NCBI RefSeq assembly: GCF_900108505.1
Contig: NZ_FNWU01000001.1
Span: 62,001 to 126,000 of the forward strand
Direction: 5' to 3'
DNA from: Halopenitus malekzadehii
Lineage (GTDB): Archaea > Halobacteriota > Halobacteria > Halobacteriales > Haloferacaceae
Length of the DNA stretch: 64,000 nt
Below the pieces are notes generated by a model. It was not told the DNA's origin. It ran no database searches and saw only the letters and a list, made by a program, of their open reading frames with translations. Shown here piece after piece: positions 16,215 through 26,990 of the stretch; the first letter of the stretch is position 1; each line of letters opens with the position of its first letter. A program made the position numbers and the translations under genes.

Positions 16215-18557
16215 ATGGCGAGTGCCCTCGATGACGACACCCAGGAGACGCTCACCGACGGGTGGGAGTCCACGAAGGTCGTCCTTCGATCGATTCAGAA
16301 GGACCTCCAAAAGGTGTTCATCGTCTACCTCATCGGGTTTCTCGCGACGTTCTACGCGCTTCGGATCTACGTCTGGGACTGGCTCAAGGGCATCACGGCC
16401 GCAAATATGCCCGCCGATGTCGAGGCGGAACTCGAGATTATCGCCCAGACTCCCTTCGAGGTCATCCTGTTGCAGGCGAAGATCGGACTCATCGTCGGCG
16501 CGGTGTTCGCACTCCCGGTGCTCATCTATTTCGCCCGTGATGGCCTCCGTCGTCGCGGGATGTGGCCGCAGGCCCCGATCCCACGCTGGAAGCTTGCCTC
16601 GATCGGGCTGCTCGCGGCCGTGCTGTTCCTCGCCGGCGTCTCCTACGGCGTCTTCGTCTTCTTCCCCGTGATGTTCTCGTTCCTCGCCGCGTTCGGACTC
16701 GAGGCGGGATTCAACCCGAGCTACTCCATCGTGATGTGGACGGAGTTCATCGTCTTCCTCACGATTTCCTTCGGGCTCGCGGGGCAGATGCCGCTCGTGA
16801 TCACCGGACTCTCCTATTCGGGGATCGTTCCCTACGAGACGTTCCGTGACAAGTGGCGCCACGCCGTCGTGGGAATATTCTTCTTCGGTGCGATGTTCTC
16901 CCCGCCGGATCCGTTCACCCAGATTATGTGGGCGATCCCGCTCACGACGTTGTACGGCTTCAGCCTCTATCTCGCCAAGGTCGTCGTCACGGCCAAGCGC
17001 TCCTCCGACCGGATCGATCCGTTCTCCTCAGCCCGCACCCACTGGAACCTCGTTCTCGGTGCCGGCGTTCTCGGTGGCGGGCTCGTCTATGCGTACTACA
17101 CCTACGGTGGTCTCCAAGCAACGAACGCGCTGTTGCAGTGGGTCGGAAGCGACTGGCGGGTCGTGCCGCCAGGGTCGAGTCTCGGAATCAACGCATCGAC
17201 TGCACTGGCCATCTACGCGACGGGCGTTGCGATCCTGTTCGTCGTCCTGGCCGTTCTCGCAGCCATCTATCGCGATCTCGATGCCGACGCGACTGGAACG
17301 CCTGGGGGGGCTGCTGTTGACGCCGCGGCCGCCGATGCAACCAACGGTGATCCCTCGGCGATCGACCTCAGTGCGCTTGATGCCGGCGGAGTCCGTGCAG
17401 CCCCCGAGGCGGCCTTCACAGCCCTGTCCGAGGAGGAGGCCCTCGCGATCGCGAGCGACGCGATGGAGGATGACGACCCCGAAGCGGCGCAAGCGATCCT
17501 CGATCGGTTCGACGAGGCAACCGCAGCTATGGACGAGGAGTCGGAGGCCGTCGAGTCGGACACAGCTGACGACGGGATGGACGAATCGGACGCAACTGAC
17601 TCGGCGACGGCGGACGTGGCAGAAGCGACTGACTCGGCCGGTGCTGCTGATAGCGATGGCGGACTGTTCGGCGGGATCACCGACCGCGCCTCGCGCGCCA
17701 GCACGACCTTCCTCGACGACTTCGCCGACGACGCCGACGAGGAGGACATCGGCGGCTACTACACCGATCTGAAGTTCATCGTCGGTTCGCTCCGGTCCCG
17801 GTCGTTCCGCCTCGTCGGCTGGTTCGTCGCCGTGATGGGTGCCGTGTTCACCTGGCTCTACCTGGGTGGCCTCGGTGGGGTTCGTGCCGACTTCCTCGAT
17901 CGGCTCCCCGAGCGGTTCGACGCCGGGGAGTTCTCGGTGATCACGCTCCATCCCGTCGAGGCGCTCGTCTTTATGGTGAAGTTCTCGGTACTCATCGGCC
18001 TCCTTGCCGTGATCCCGCTCGTGGCCTACTACGCGTGGCCGGCGCTCCGGGAGCGCGGGTTCGTCCGCGGCCACGAACGGCACGTCTTCATTTGGACCGG
18101 CGCACTCGGCGGCGGGATCGTCGGCGGCTTCGCGCTCGGCTACTTCCTCATCGCGCCCGGGCTCATCTCGTATCTCGTCGCCGACGCGCTCGGCGCGCGG
18201 ATGGTGATCACCTACCGGATCAACGACTTCTTCTGGCTCATCATCTTCACCACCCTCGGGATCGGCCTGCTCGCCGACGTGCCGGTCCTGATGGTGCTTT
18301 TGAACTCGGTGGGCGTTCCCTACGACGCCTTCCGAAACCGCTGGCGGGAGGCGACGATCGCGGCGATGACGTTCGCGGCTGTGCTCACGCCCGCGGACAT
18401 CGTCACGATGATCCTCGTGACGGTTCCGGTGTTGGCGGCCTACTGGGTCGGCGTCGGGATCCTGTTCGTGGTCACTCTCGGCGGTCGCCGGAACCTCGCA
18501 CCGCCAGCCCGGATCCTCGAGGCCACGGACCGGTTCGATCTCGACACCTCCGAGTGA
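16215..18557 (+). CDS. Double-domain TatC (14-TM haloarchaeal TatCt)
   Basis: The protein has 780 residues made of two TatC modules. Module 1 (about residues 25-290) holds the first set of helices; extra helices and an acidic, Ala/Asp-rich linker (about residues 355-510) follow, then module 2 (about 515-760) with WREATIAAMTFAAVLTPADI near its end. The first module has an analogous PYETFRDKWRHAVVGIFFFG. Haloarchaea use Tat as a main export route, and this fused TatC is known only from them. It is transcribed divergently from the single TatC with 170 bases between starts. The two TatC proteins probably serve one translocon; TatA is not in the window. Confidence 0.95.
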   Translation: MASALDDDTQETLTDGWESTKVVLRSIQKDLQKVFIVYLIGFLATFYALRIYVWDWLKGITAANMPADVEAELEIIAQTPFEVILLQAKIGLIVGAVFALPVLIYFARDGLRRRGMWPQAPIPRWKLASIGLLAAVLFLAGVSYGVFVFFPVMFSFLAAFGLEAGFNPSYSIVMWTEFIVFLTISFGLAGQMPLVITGLSYSGIVPYETFRDKWRHAVVGIFFFGAMFSPPDPFTQIMWAIPLTTLYGFSLYLAKVVVTAKRSSDRIDPFSSARTHWNLVLGAGVLGGGLVYAYYTYGGLQATNALLQWVGSDWRVVPPGSSLGINASTALAIYATGVAILFVVLAVLAAIYRDLDADATGTPGGAAVDAAAADATNGDPSAIDLSALDAGGVRAAPEAAFTALSEEEALAIASDAMEDDDPEAAQAILDRFDEATAAMDEESEAVESDTADDGMDESDATDSATADVAEATDSAGAADSDGGLFGGITDRASRASTTFLDDFADDADEEDIGGYYTDLKFIVGSLRSRSFRLVGWFVAVMGAVFTWLYLGGLGGVRADFLDRLPERFDAGEFSVITLHPVEALVFMVKFSVLIGLLAVIPLVAYYAWPALRERGFVRGHERHVFIWTGALGGGIVGGFALGYFLIAPGLISYLVADALGARMVITYRINDFFWLIIFTTLGIGLLADVPVLMVLLNSVGVPYDAFRNRWREATIAAMTFAAVLTPADIVTMILVTVPVLAAYWVGVGILFVVTLGGRRNLAPPARILEATDRFDLDTSE

Positions 18558-18570
18558 CGGTCGGGATCAC

Positions 18571-19818
18571 TCACACGCCGCTGCCGTCGTCGATCCTCGC
18601 GTCCATCGCCGCTAGCTTCTCACGGGCGACTGCCCGGTCGATCGCCTCGGGGAACGGTTCGAGCCCGGTTCCGGTCGGCTCGCCGTCGACGATCGCCTCG
18701 AGCCCCCGTGCCATCAGTGCGAAGGTCGCGTCCATCACGCCGACCGGATTGCCGGCGCTGCCCGGCGCCGCGAGGTTCACCACACGCCCCTCCGTGAGCA
18801 GCCGGATCGTCCGCCCGTCGGCGAACTTGATCCGCTCGACTCCCGGTTCGATTCGAGTCCGATCGGCTGCCAACGCGTCGAGTGCATCACGGTCGATCTC
18901 CGTCTCGGAGCCGATCGAGGCGAGGACGGCGCCATCGGCCATCGCCGCCAGCTGCTCACGGCCGATCACGTTCGCCCGGCCAGTCGCGGCGATCACGAAC
19001 GTGGCGTCTGCGACCGCCTCCGCCGCTGGGCGGACGTCGTGCCCGTCGGCCATTGCCTCCAGGGCTTTTCGCGGATCGATCTCGGCTACCGTCGTCCGCG
19101 CACCCAACGACCGGAGCTTCCGGGCGATCCCCCGACCACAGTGTCCGTATCCGATCACGGCCGCCGTCGAGCCGGCGATCATCGCGTTCGTCAGGTTCGC
19201 GATCGCCGCGATCGAGCTCTCGGCGGTCCCGTGAACGTTGTCGAATCGCTGCTTCATCGGCGCCCCGTTGACGTCGTAGACCGGGAACGGGATCCGTACC
19301 GATTTGCCCTCTGCGTCCGGCCGGACGAGCCGCCGAAGCCGGGTGGTTCCGCCGGTCGTCTGTTCACAAGCGCCAGCGACGTCCTCGGCGACGTCCGGGA
19401 ACTCTCGACACAGCGGCACGAGGAGGTTCGCGCCGTCGTCGGCGATCAGATCCGGCTCGGCGGAAATGACCTCGCGGCGGGCCCGCTCGAGTGACGCGGC
19501 TTCGTCCGCTGTGGCCTCCCCGTCCCCTGCTGTCGCCGCACCCCCCGACACGGTGATCGGCGTGACCCCCGGACGTCGACGGAGCGCGGCCACGACGTCG
19601 GCATGGGTCGATCCCGCCTCCCCGGCGACCAGCACCGTCGCGTCGCCGGCCGCGAGCACCTCGAGAAACCGCCCCGTGTGCGGCGTCAGCGGGGCTGACA
19701 CGCCGATGAGTCGGTCGGAAAAGGGTTGTCGCTCCGCGAATCGTTCCGCACACCGGTCGAGCAGCGGGGCTCGCTCGGCGAGCCGATCGATCACGTCCGG
19801 ATCAGCGTCGGTACTCAT
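18571..19818 (-). CDS. S-adenosylhomocysteine hydrolase paralogue with altered catalytic residues
   Basis: The protein has 415 residues. The C-terminal half is a clear SAHH NAD-binding domain (G223-Y-G-H-C-G228 Rossmann loop, preceded by KQRFDNVHG with the Lys189 and Asp193 expected for catalysis). The N-terminal substrate half is diverged: the position of the catalytic His in genuine haloarchaeal AhcY (GMAMHVE) is Pro43 here, and the EETTTG motif reads E-Q153-TTGG. The C-terminal Lys/Tyr tail that closes the NAD site of the neighbouring subunit is absent. It may hydrolyse a different thioether or be regulatory. ATG at 19818 matches family length; the longer frame to 19881 crosses the promoter. 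Confidence 0.8.
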   Translation of the reverse strand: MSTDADPDVIDRLAERAPLLDRCAERFAERQPFSDRLIGVSAPLTPHTGRFLEVLAAGDATVLVAGEAGSTHADVVAALRRRPGVTPITVSGGAATAGDGEATADEAASLERARREVISAEPDLIADDGANLLVPLCREFPDVAEDVAGACEQTTGGTTRLRRLVRPDAEGKSVRIPFPVYDVNGAPMKQRFDNVHGTAESSIAAIANLTNAMIAGSTAAVIGYGHCGRGIARKLRSLGARTTVAEIDPRKALEAMADGHDVRPAAEAVADATFVIAATGRANVIGREQLAAMADGAVLASIGSETEIDRDALDALAADRTRIEPGVERIKFADGRTIRLLTEGRVVNLAAPGSAGNPVGVMDATFALMARGLEAIVDGEPTGTGLEPFPEAIDRAVAREKLAAMDARIDDGSGV

Positions 19819-19867
19819 ATAGCTGATCGCACGCGTGGGGTGACAAAACGGTTCTGTCGGCCGTGTA

Positions 19868-19907
19868 AGGCAAATATTCATAAGTAAGGACAGATATATC
19901 GTAAGAT
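19868..19907. promoter_or_regulatory. Divergent promoter region of the SAHH-like gene and vapBC
   Basis: The interval between the two divergent starts is AT-rich (AAATATTCATAAG and GATATATCGTAAGATATG). For vapB the CATAAG part lies about 27 bases before its ATG. Toxin-antitoxin operons are usually repressed by their own complex here, but no clear palindromic operator is seen. Confidence 0.45.
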
Positions 19908-20177
19908 ATGGCCGTTTCAGAGGACGCGACCGTCACGAGCAAGGGACAGGTGACGATCCCGAAACGGATTCGCGACGCGCTCGACATCGATGCAGGAACC
20001 GAAGTCGAATTCGTCCTCGAGGAGGACGGGACGATTCGCGTTCGTCCGAAGACCCCTGCGATGGATCGGCTTCGGGCCGTGAAGGAGGCGCTCTCGAAAC
20101 ACGACGTCGATCTGACGAAGCTACGCCGCGCCTCGAAGGACGAGTGGGGATCCCACTTCGACGAGGACGAGGCGTGA
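19908..20177 (+). CDS. vapB: VapB-type antitoxin, AbrB/SpoVT swapped-hairpin DNA-binding protein
   Basis: This 89-aa protein has an N-terminal AbrB domain (TVTSKGQVTIPKRIRDAL, then EVEFVLEEDGTIRVRP) that binds DNA as a dimer, and a C-terminal tail that would wrap around and block the toxin. The downstream PIN gene starts with GTG overlapping this stop codon (GTGA), the coupling typical of antitoxin-toxin pairs. The product most likely neutralises VapC and represses the operon. Confidence 0.9.
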   Translation: MAVSEDATVTSKGQVTIPKRIRDALDIDAGTEVEFVLEEDGTIRVRPKTPAMDRLRAVKEALSKHDVDLTKLRRASKDEWGSHFDEDEA

Positions 20178-20596
20178 TATTTCTCGACTCGTGGGTGTGG
20201 CTCGAGTTCCTCTTCAGCGGCGACCACGACGCCGAGGCGGAATCCGTCATCGAACGGGCCGACTCCGCGACCGTCGGCGGGGTCATCACCCCGACGATCC
20301 TCGCGGAGGTTTCCTACCGCGTTCGTGTCGTCGAGGACGCGGCGACTGCGGATCAAGCGGTTGACGCGCTCCGTGACTACGCGCACATCGAGAGCATCCC
20401 GGTCGTCGACGAGGTCGCGGAATACGCCGCCAAACTCCGGTTTAAATACTACGAGCCGTCCGAGCGTGAACTCTCGTACGCCGATGCGATCCATCTCGCC
20501 ACGGCGTCACTTCACGACGAGTGTGACGTGCTCTACTCCGGCGATCCCGACTTCGACGGTCTCGAGGAGATCGAGACCGTGATATTGGGCGATTAA
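20174..20596 (+). CDS. vapC: VapC-type PIN-domain ribonuclease toxin
   Basis: This 140-aa PIN domain starts at GTG 20174 with VIFLDSWVWLEFL (first catalytic Asp), has a mid Glu in ILAEVSYR, and ends with SYADAIHLATA and VLYSGDPDFDGL, giving the four-acidic-residue metal site. VapC toxins cut specific RNAs. The TAA stop codon lies inside the six-base target duplication of the adjacent mobile element, so the insertion occurred exactly at the gene end and left the protein intact. Confidence 0.9.
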   Translation: MIFLDSWVWLEFLFSGDHDAEAESVIERADSATVGGVITPTILAEVSYRVRVVEDAATADQAVDALRDYAHIESIPVVDEVAEYAAKLRFKYYEPSERELSYADAIHLATASLHDECDVLYSGDPDFDGLEEIETVILGD

Positions 20597-20598
20597 AT

Positions 20599-21003
20599 GA
20601 GCGTGTCATAGAACTCTTCACACACTATAGTCAGTTTTATTACTGTTATAGTAGATTATTAGCTTAGAAGTACGTGCACTCGGTGCACAAAGTTTAAAAT
20701 CAGTTAGAGAGTGCCCTTACGTTTCCGAATAATGATTTCTCGTACCCGTTCAACGTGGTTTGTCTCGGATTGAACGAACGCTGTGAGGATGGCTTCGACG
20801 ATCTCGGAGCGGCTGGCTCCGAGATCGTCACACTCAGCGACCAATTCATCCACTTCTCGCACGGTTTCCTCGTCAACAGCGACGCCGAACTTCTCTTTCG
20901 CCATAGCTAAAACAAGCTTAAAACAGCGTGCAACAAGTGCACGACGGTTTCAATTCGTTTAAGCCGATTCTGCGAACTATGTGAACTCTTCTATGACACG
21001 CTC
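20599..21003. mobile_element. 405-bp MITE-like non-autonomous element with passenger gene
   Basis: The element is bounded by perfect 15-bp terminal inverted repeats, GAGCGTGTCATAGAA at 20599-20613 and its complement at 20989-21003, extending to about 24 bp with three mismatches. It is flanked by a perfect 6-bp target duplication TTAAAT (20593-20598 and 21004-21009). It carries no transposase; its only gene is a 66-aa ribbon-helix-helix protein. Base composition inside is much more AT-rich than the surrounding DNA. The IS family that mobilises it was not identified. Confidence 0.88.
20704..20904 (-). CDS. Ribbon-helix-helix (CopG/Arc-type) small DNA-binding protein inside the MITE
   Basis: The 66-aa protein MAKEKFGVAVDEETVREVDE has the RHH pattern: a short beta strand (KFGVAVD), helix 1 (EETVREVDELVAEC), a turn GASRSEIVEAI and helix 2, followed by a basic tail (IIIRKRKG). 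Such proteins bind DNA as dimers and repress their own promoter or a partner. It is the sole gene of the element and is transcribed opposite to vapC. It could regulate transposition or be a former antitoxin; no toxin is next to it. Confidence 0.8.
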   Translation of the reverse strand: MAKEKFGVAVDEETVREVDELVAECDDLGASRSEIVEAILTAFVQSETNHVERVREIIIRKRKGTL

Positions 21004-21024
21004 TTAAATGCTAACGCGGTCCTC

Positions 21025-24057
<3,033 letters not shown>

Positions 24058-24185
24058 TCAGCCCCTCGTTGCTCGCGCGCGCGGGAATACCCGTCGGTTC
24101 GCGGCTCCGCGGCGTCGGTTCGCGGCTCCGCGGTCGGTCGACCCCGTCGCGCCTGTCGACTCCGGTTCCGCGCGGTCCTCGACTC

Positions 24186-25187
24186 TCACCGCCGTTCGCT
24201 CACCGGCAGTCGGTTGAACTCCTCGGAGAGCTGGGTCGCGACCTCGGAGACGGTGGCGACCGCGAGCGGCCCGGCGATCACGCCGATCGGGCCCGCCGTC
24301 AGGACGCCGCCGACGAACCCGATGAAGTAGAGGCTCGCGGCGAGCTCGGCCGTCTCGGCCGCCAGCCGCGTCCGGATCGCCAGATCCGGGATCCATCCGA
24401 TCACGCCGCCCCCGATCACGAGGATCGCCACCGCGAGCACCAAGTCCCCGGCGATGACGTGGGTTGCCGCCAGCGCCGCAATGAGCAGTATCGGGCCGAC
24501 CACCGGGATGAACTGGAGGATCCCCGCCACCGCCGCGAGCATCACCGGCGAGGGATACCCGAAGAGGAAAAAGACCGGGATCGCGATCAGAAAGGTCCCG
24601 ATCCCGGTGGCCGCCTGCACGACGTAGATCCCATAGAGCGTTCGCTGTGCGCGCCGGCGGAGCGCCTCCACCAGATCGCGATAGTCGGGGGGGACGACCG
24701 CGATGATCGCCTTTCGGGTTCGCTGTTCGTAGTAGAGCACCGAGTAGACCACGAAGACGAACAGCGCGAGCTTGATGAGCAACACCGGCATCGCGGCGGC
24801 GATCCCGGTTGCCGCCGAGAGCAACCAGGCGATCGCCGCGTCGATCACGTCCGCGGTCACGATCGTGGTCGACCAGTCTCCGACCACGATCGGGATCGTC
24901 TCCGGTGCTTCATTGAGGTAGTCGATCACCGCGTCCAGCCGGAGGAACAGTATGATCCCGAGCGGCGCCAGGAGGACGATCGTCCCGAGGAACCCGACGA
25001 CCGTCGCACTCACCGAGGCGATCCGCTGTGACGCCCCGTGGCGGCGAAGCGACCGCCGAACCGGCGAGAGCACGTACGCGACGGTGATCGCGAAAAAGAC
25101 CGTTCCGGCGACCTCCCAGAGCAACACCGCGGCCACGAGTGCGGCGAACACCAGCAGTCCTCCGAGCACGTACCGTCGCTTGACCAT
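24186..25187 (-). CDS. AI-2E family (PerM-like) membrane transporter
   Basis: The protein has 333 residues with about eight membrane segments and the family pattern of an early hydrophobic pair, a long soluble loop, and late GYPSPVMLAAVAGILQFIPVVGP and GGVIGWIPDL segments. Family members export small molecules or ions (autoinducer-2, Na+/H+); the substrate here is unknown. ATG at 25187 is chosen because TTATAAA (25211-25219, minus strand) lies about 27 bases upstream; a GTG at 25205 would fall too near that TATA box. Confidence 0.85.
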   Translation of the reverse strand: MVKRRYVLGGLLVFAALVAAVLLWEVAGTVFFAITVAYVLSPVRRSLRRHGASQRIASVSATVVGFLGTIVLLAPLGIILFLRLDAVIDYLNEAPETIPIVVGDWSTTIVTADVIDAAIAWLLSAATGIAAAMPVLLIKLALFVFVVYSVLYYEQRTRKAIIAVVPPDYRDLVEALRRRAQRTLYGIYVVQAATGIGTFLIAIPVFFLFGYPSPVMLAAVAGILQFIPVVGPILLIAALAATHVIAGDLVLAVAILVIGGGVIGWIPDLAIRTRLAAETAELAASLYFIGFVGGVLTAGPIGVIAGPLAVATVSEVATQLSEEFNRLPVSERR

Positions 25188-25210
25188 CGTGTGTCCCTGC
25201 GTCACGAGGA

Positions 25211-25219
25211 CTTATAAAT
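25211..25219 (-). promoter_or_regulatory. TATA box of the AI-2E family gene
   Basis: GATTTATAAG read on the minus strand lies about 27 bases before ATG 25187, compatible with a leaderless mRNA. Confidence 0.6.
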
Positions 25220-25260
25220 CGGGGCGCACGATCGCCCGGCCGCTCAACCGACCCTCTCCG

Positions 25261-25500
25261 TCACTCGACCGCGACGAGAAGCGTCCCGACGTCCTCCTCG
25301 AATGCGGTCGGGTCAGCCGCCAGCGTCTCGTCCTCGACGAGCGTGTCGGCGTCGGGCGCATCCGCCGGTAACGCCTCGTCGATCGCAGCCGTGATCCGCT
25401 CGATCGGGTACGCCCCACCAGCCAGCAGGACGTCGGTCCCGTCGTGCCAGACGGCGACGCGGCCCTCCATCTCCACCGATCCGGAGACGGTCCGCGTCAT
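25261..25500 (-). CDS. Small hypothetical protein
   Basis: This is a 79-aa acidic protein I do not recognise. The first half predicts three beta strands (RTVSGSVEM, RVAVWHDG, DVLLAGGAYP), followed by a helix (IERITAAIDEAL) and an acidic tail ending GTLLVAVE. The ATG at 25500 is preceded by GC-rich DNA. Codon bias (Asp/Glu, third-position G/C) matches real genes around it, so it is probably expressed. It sits between the AI-2E gene and the divergent thiamine transporter. Confidence 0.6.
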   Translation of the reverse strand: MTRTVSGSVEMEGRVAVWHDGTDVLLAGGAYPIERITAAIDEALPADAPDADTLVEDETLAADPTAFEEDVGTLLVAVE

Positions 25501-25690
25501 CCCGCCGCCGACGTCGACCGGTGCCGTCAGCGGGAATGACCATGGTAGGTGTACTGGGTCGCTTCGTGGCCGGTCTCGACCTCGATCGTCGACTCGCCGT
25601 TACCGCCCCGTCATTGGTACGTGATCGACATATCGGTACCGGTCATCGGCGGGACCGTTCGGCTCCGAACGTACCCGTTGAAGCACGGCG

Positions 25691-25699
25691 TTTAAATAC
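25691..25699 (+). promoter_or_regulatory. TATA box of the thiamine ABC operon
   Basis: TTTAAATAC lies about 27 bases before ATG 25722, so the mRNA probably starts at or next to the start codon. I do not see a thi-box (TPP riboswitch) in the short upstream region. Confidence 0.65.
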
Positions 25700-25721
25700 C
25701 ACTCGGAGAAACAACCCGGTA

Positions 25722-26831
25722 ATGACGGGCGATAACGTTGACCGGCGATCGTTCCTATCGGCCGCTGGGACGGCCACCGCCGTTGGGATCGCGGGGTGTG
25801 CCTCCTTTGAGGGGCCGGCCGAGGAGAGCGGAAACGGGACGACCACCGGCGACGGTGATCGGACCCTCGTCGTCGGGACCTACGGCGCGTTCATCGACGC
25901 GCCCTCGACGAGTCCCGGCGCCTGGCTCAAGGACGCCTTCGAGGCGGAGACGGGCGCGGAACTCGTCTGGCAGACCCCGCCGAACGGCCTCAACTACTAC
26001 ATCGAGCGCCACAACGCGGGCGTCGACGTCGAGGCGGACCTCTACCTCGGTCTCAACCCGGACGATATGGTCCAGATCGACGAGAACGTCGATGGCGACC
26101 TGTTCGCCGAGGCCGGCGATGTCGAGGGACGCGACGACGTCAAATCCGGCCTCGATTTCGACCCCAACGACCGGGCGGTCCCCTACGACACCGGCTACAT
26201 CAGCCTCGTGTACGACGGCACCGCGATGGAGGCGCCCGAGACCTTCGAGGGACTGCTCGAGGAGGACCACCGCGGGGACTTGATCGCCCAAACCCCCGGT
26301 AGCGACACCGGACGCGCGTTTCTGCTGCACACGATCCACGAGTTCGGCGTCGGCGGCGACTACGACTACCTCGACTACTGGGCGGACCTCCAGGTCAACG
26401 ACGTCCGCGTGCTCGGGACCTGGAGCGACGCCTACGACGCCTGGTCCGCCGGCGAGGCGCCGATGGTCGTCTCCTACTCGACGGACCAGGTGTTCGCCGC
26501 CCAGAGCGACGCGAACCTCGAGGAGCATCAGATCCGATTTCTCAACGACCAGGGCTACGCGAACCCGGAGGGGATGGCGACCTTCGCCGACGCCGCCGAC
26601 CCCGATCTCGCTCGGGAGTTTATGTCGTTCGTGCTCCGCCCGGACGTCCAGGGCGAGATCGCTCAGCGGAACGTCCAGTTCCCCGCGACCGAGACGGCGG
26701 AGCTCCCGGACGACTACGCCGACCTCGCCCACGAGCCGCCCGAACCGGTCACCTTCACGTATGCCGACCTCCAAGGCTCGCTCGATGGCTGGATCGACGA
26801 CTGGGAGCGCCAGTTCGCCGGTGACGACTGA
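25722..26831 (+). CDS. thiB: Thiamine-type ABC transporter substrate-binding lipoprotein
   Basis: The protein has 369 residues. The N-terminus is a Tat lipoprotein signal: NVDRRSFLSAAGT gives the twin Arg, and AGC is the lipobox, so it is probably exported folded and lipid-anchored. The mature part resembles ThiB/TbpA of the Fe3+/thiamine binding-protein group, with early TYGAFID and central AVPYDTGYISLVYD and GTWSDAYDAW segments. Related proteins can bind thiamine, TPP or iron; the fused permease and ATPase downstream fit thiamine best. The start is supported by the TATA spacing. Confidence 0.85.
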   Translation: MTGDNVDRRSFLSAAGTATAVGIAGCASFEGPAEESGNGTTTGDGDRTLVVGTYGAFIDAPSTSPGAWLKDAFEAETGAELVWQTPPNGLNYYIERHNAGVDVEADLYLGLNPDDMVQIDENVDGDLFAEAGDVEGRDDVKSGLDFDPNDRAVPYDTGYISLVYDGTAMEAPETFEGLLEEDHRGDLIAQTPGSDTGRAFLLHTIHEFGVGGDYDYLDYWADLQVNDVRVLGTWSDAYDAWSAGEAPMVVSYSTDQVFAAQSDANLEEHQIRFLNDQGYANPEGMATFADAADPDLAREFMSFVLRPDVQGEIAQRNVQFPATETAELPDDYADLAHEPPEPVTFTYADLQGSLDGWIDDWERQFAGDD

Positions 26832-26851
26832 CGGACGTCTCGACCCTGATT

Positions 26852-26910
26852 GCTCCGATGTGGGTCGCTCCGATGTGGGTCGCTCCGATATGGGCCGTTC
26901 CGACGCCGGT
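26852..26910 (+). repeat. 15-bp tandem repeat between thiB and thiP
   Basis: Four consecutive units resemble CGCTCCGATGTGGGT: 26852-26865 (first base lost), 26866-26880 (exact), 26881-26895 (two changes) and 26896-26910 (diverged). The array occupies the gap between two genes of one operon, with no ORF I trust. Confidence 0.75.
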
Positions 26911-26990
26911 CCTGGCGATCGGCGGTCCCGCGATCGACGTCGCCGATCTCGCGACCGGTGGCGGAGTCGACTGGAGGTCGATGTCGATCC

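Noticed and set aside
20599-21003. Assigning the MITE to a named IS family
   Set aside because: The terminal repeats could not be matched to a family without a database, and the 6-bp target duplication alone is not decisive.
25640-25721. A thiamine pyrophosphate riboswitch before thiB
   Set aside because: The TATA box lies about 27 bases before the ATG, leaving no leader long enough for a riboswitch.
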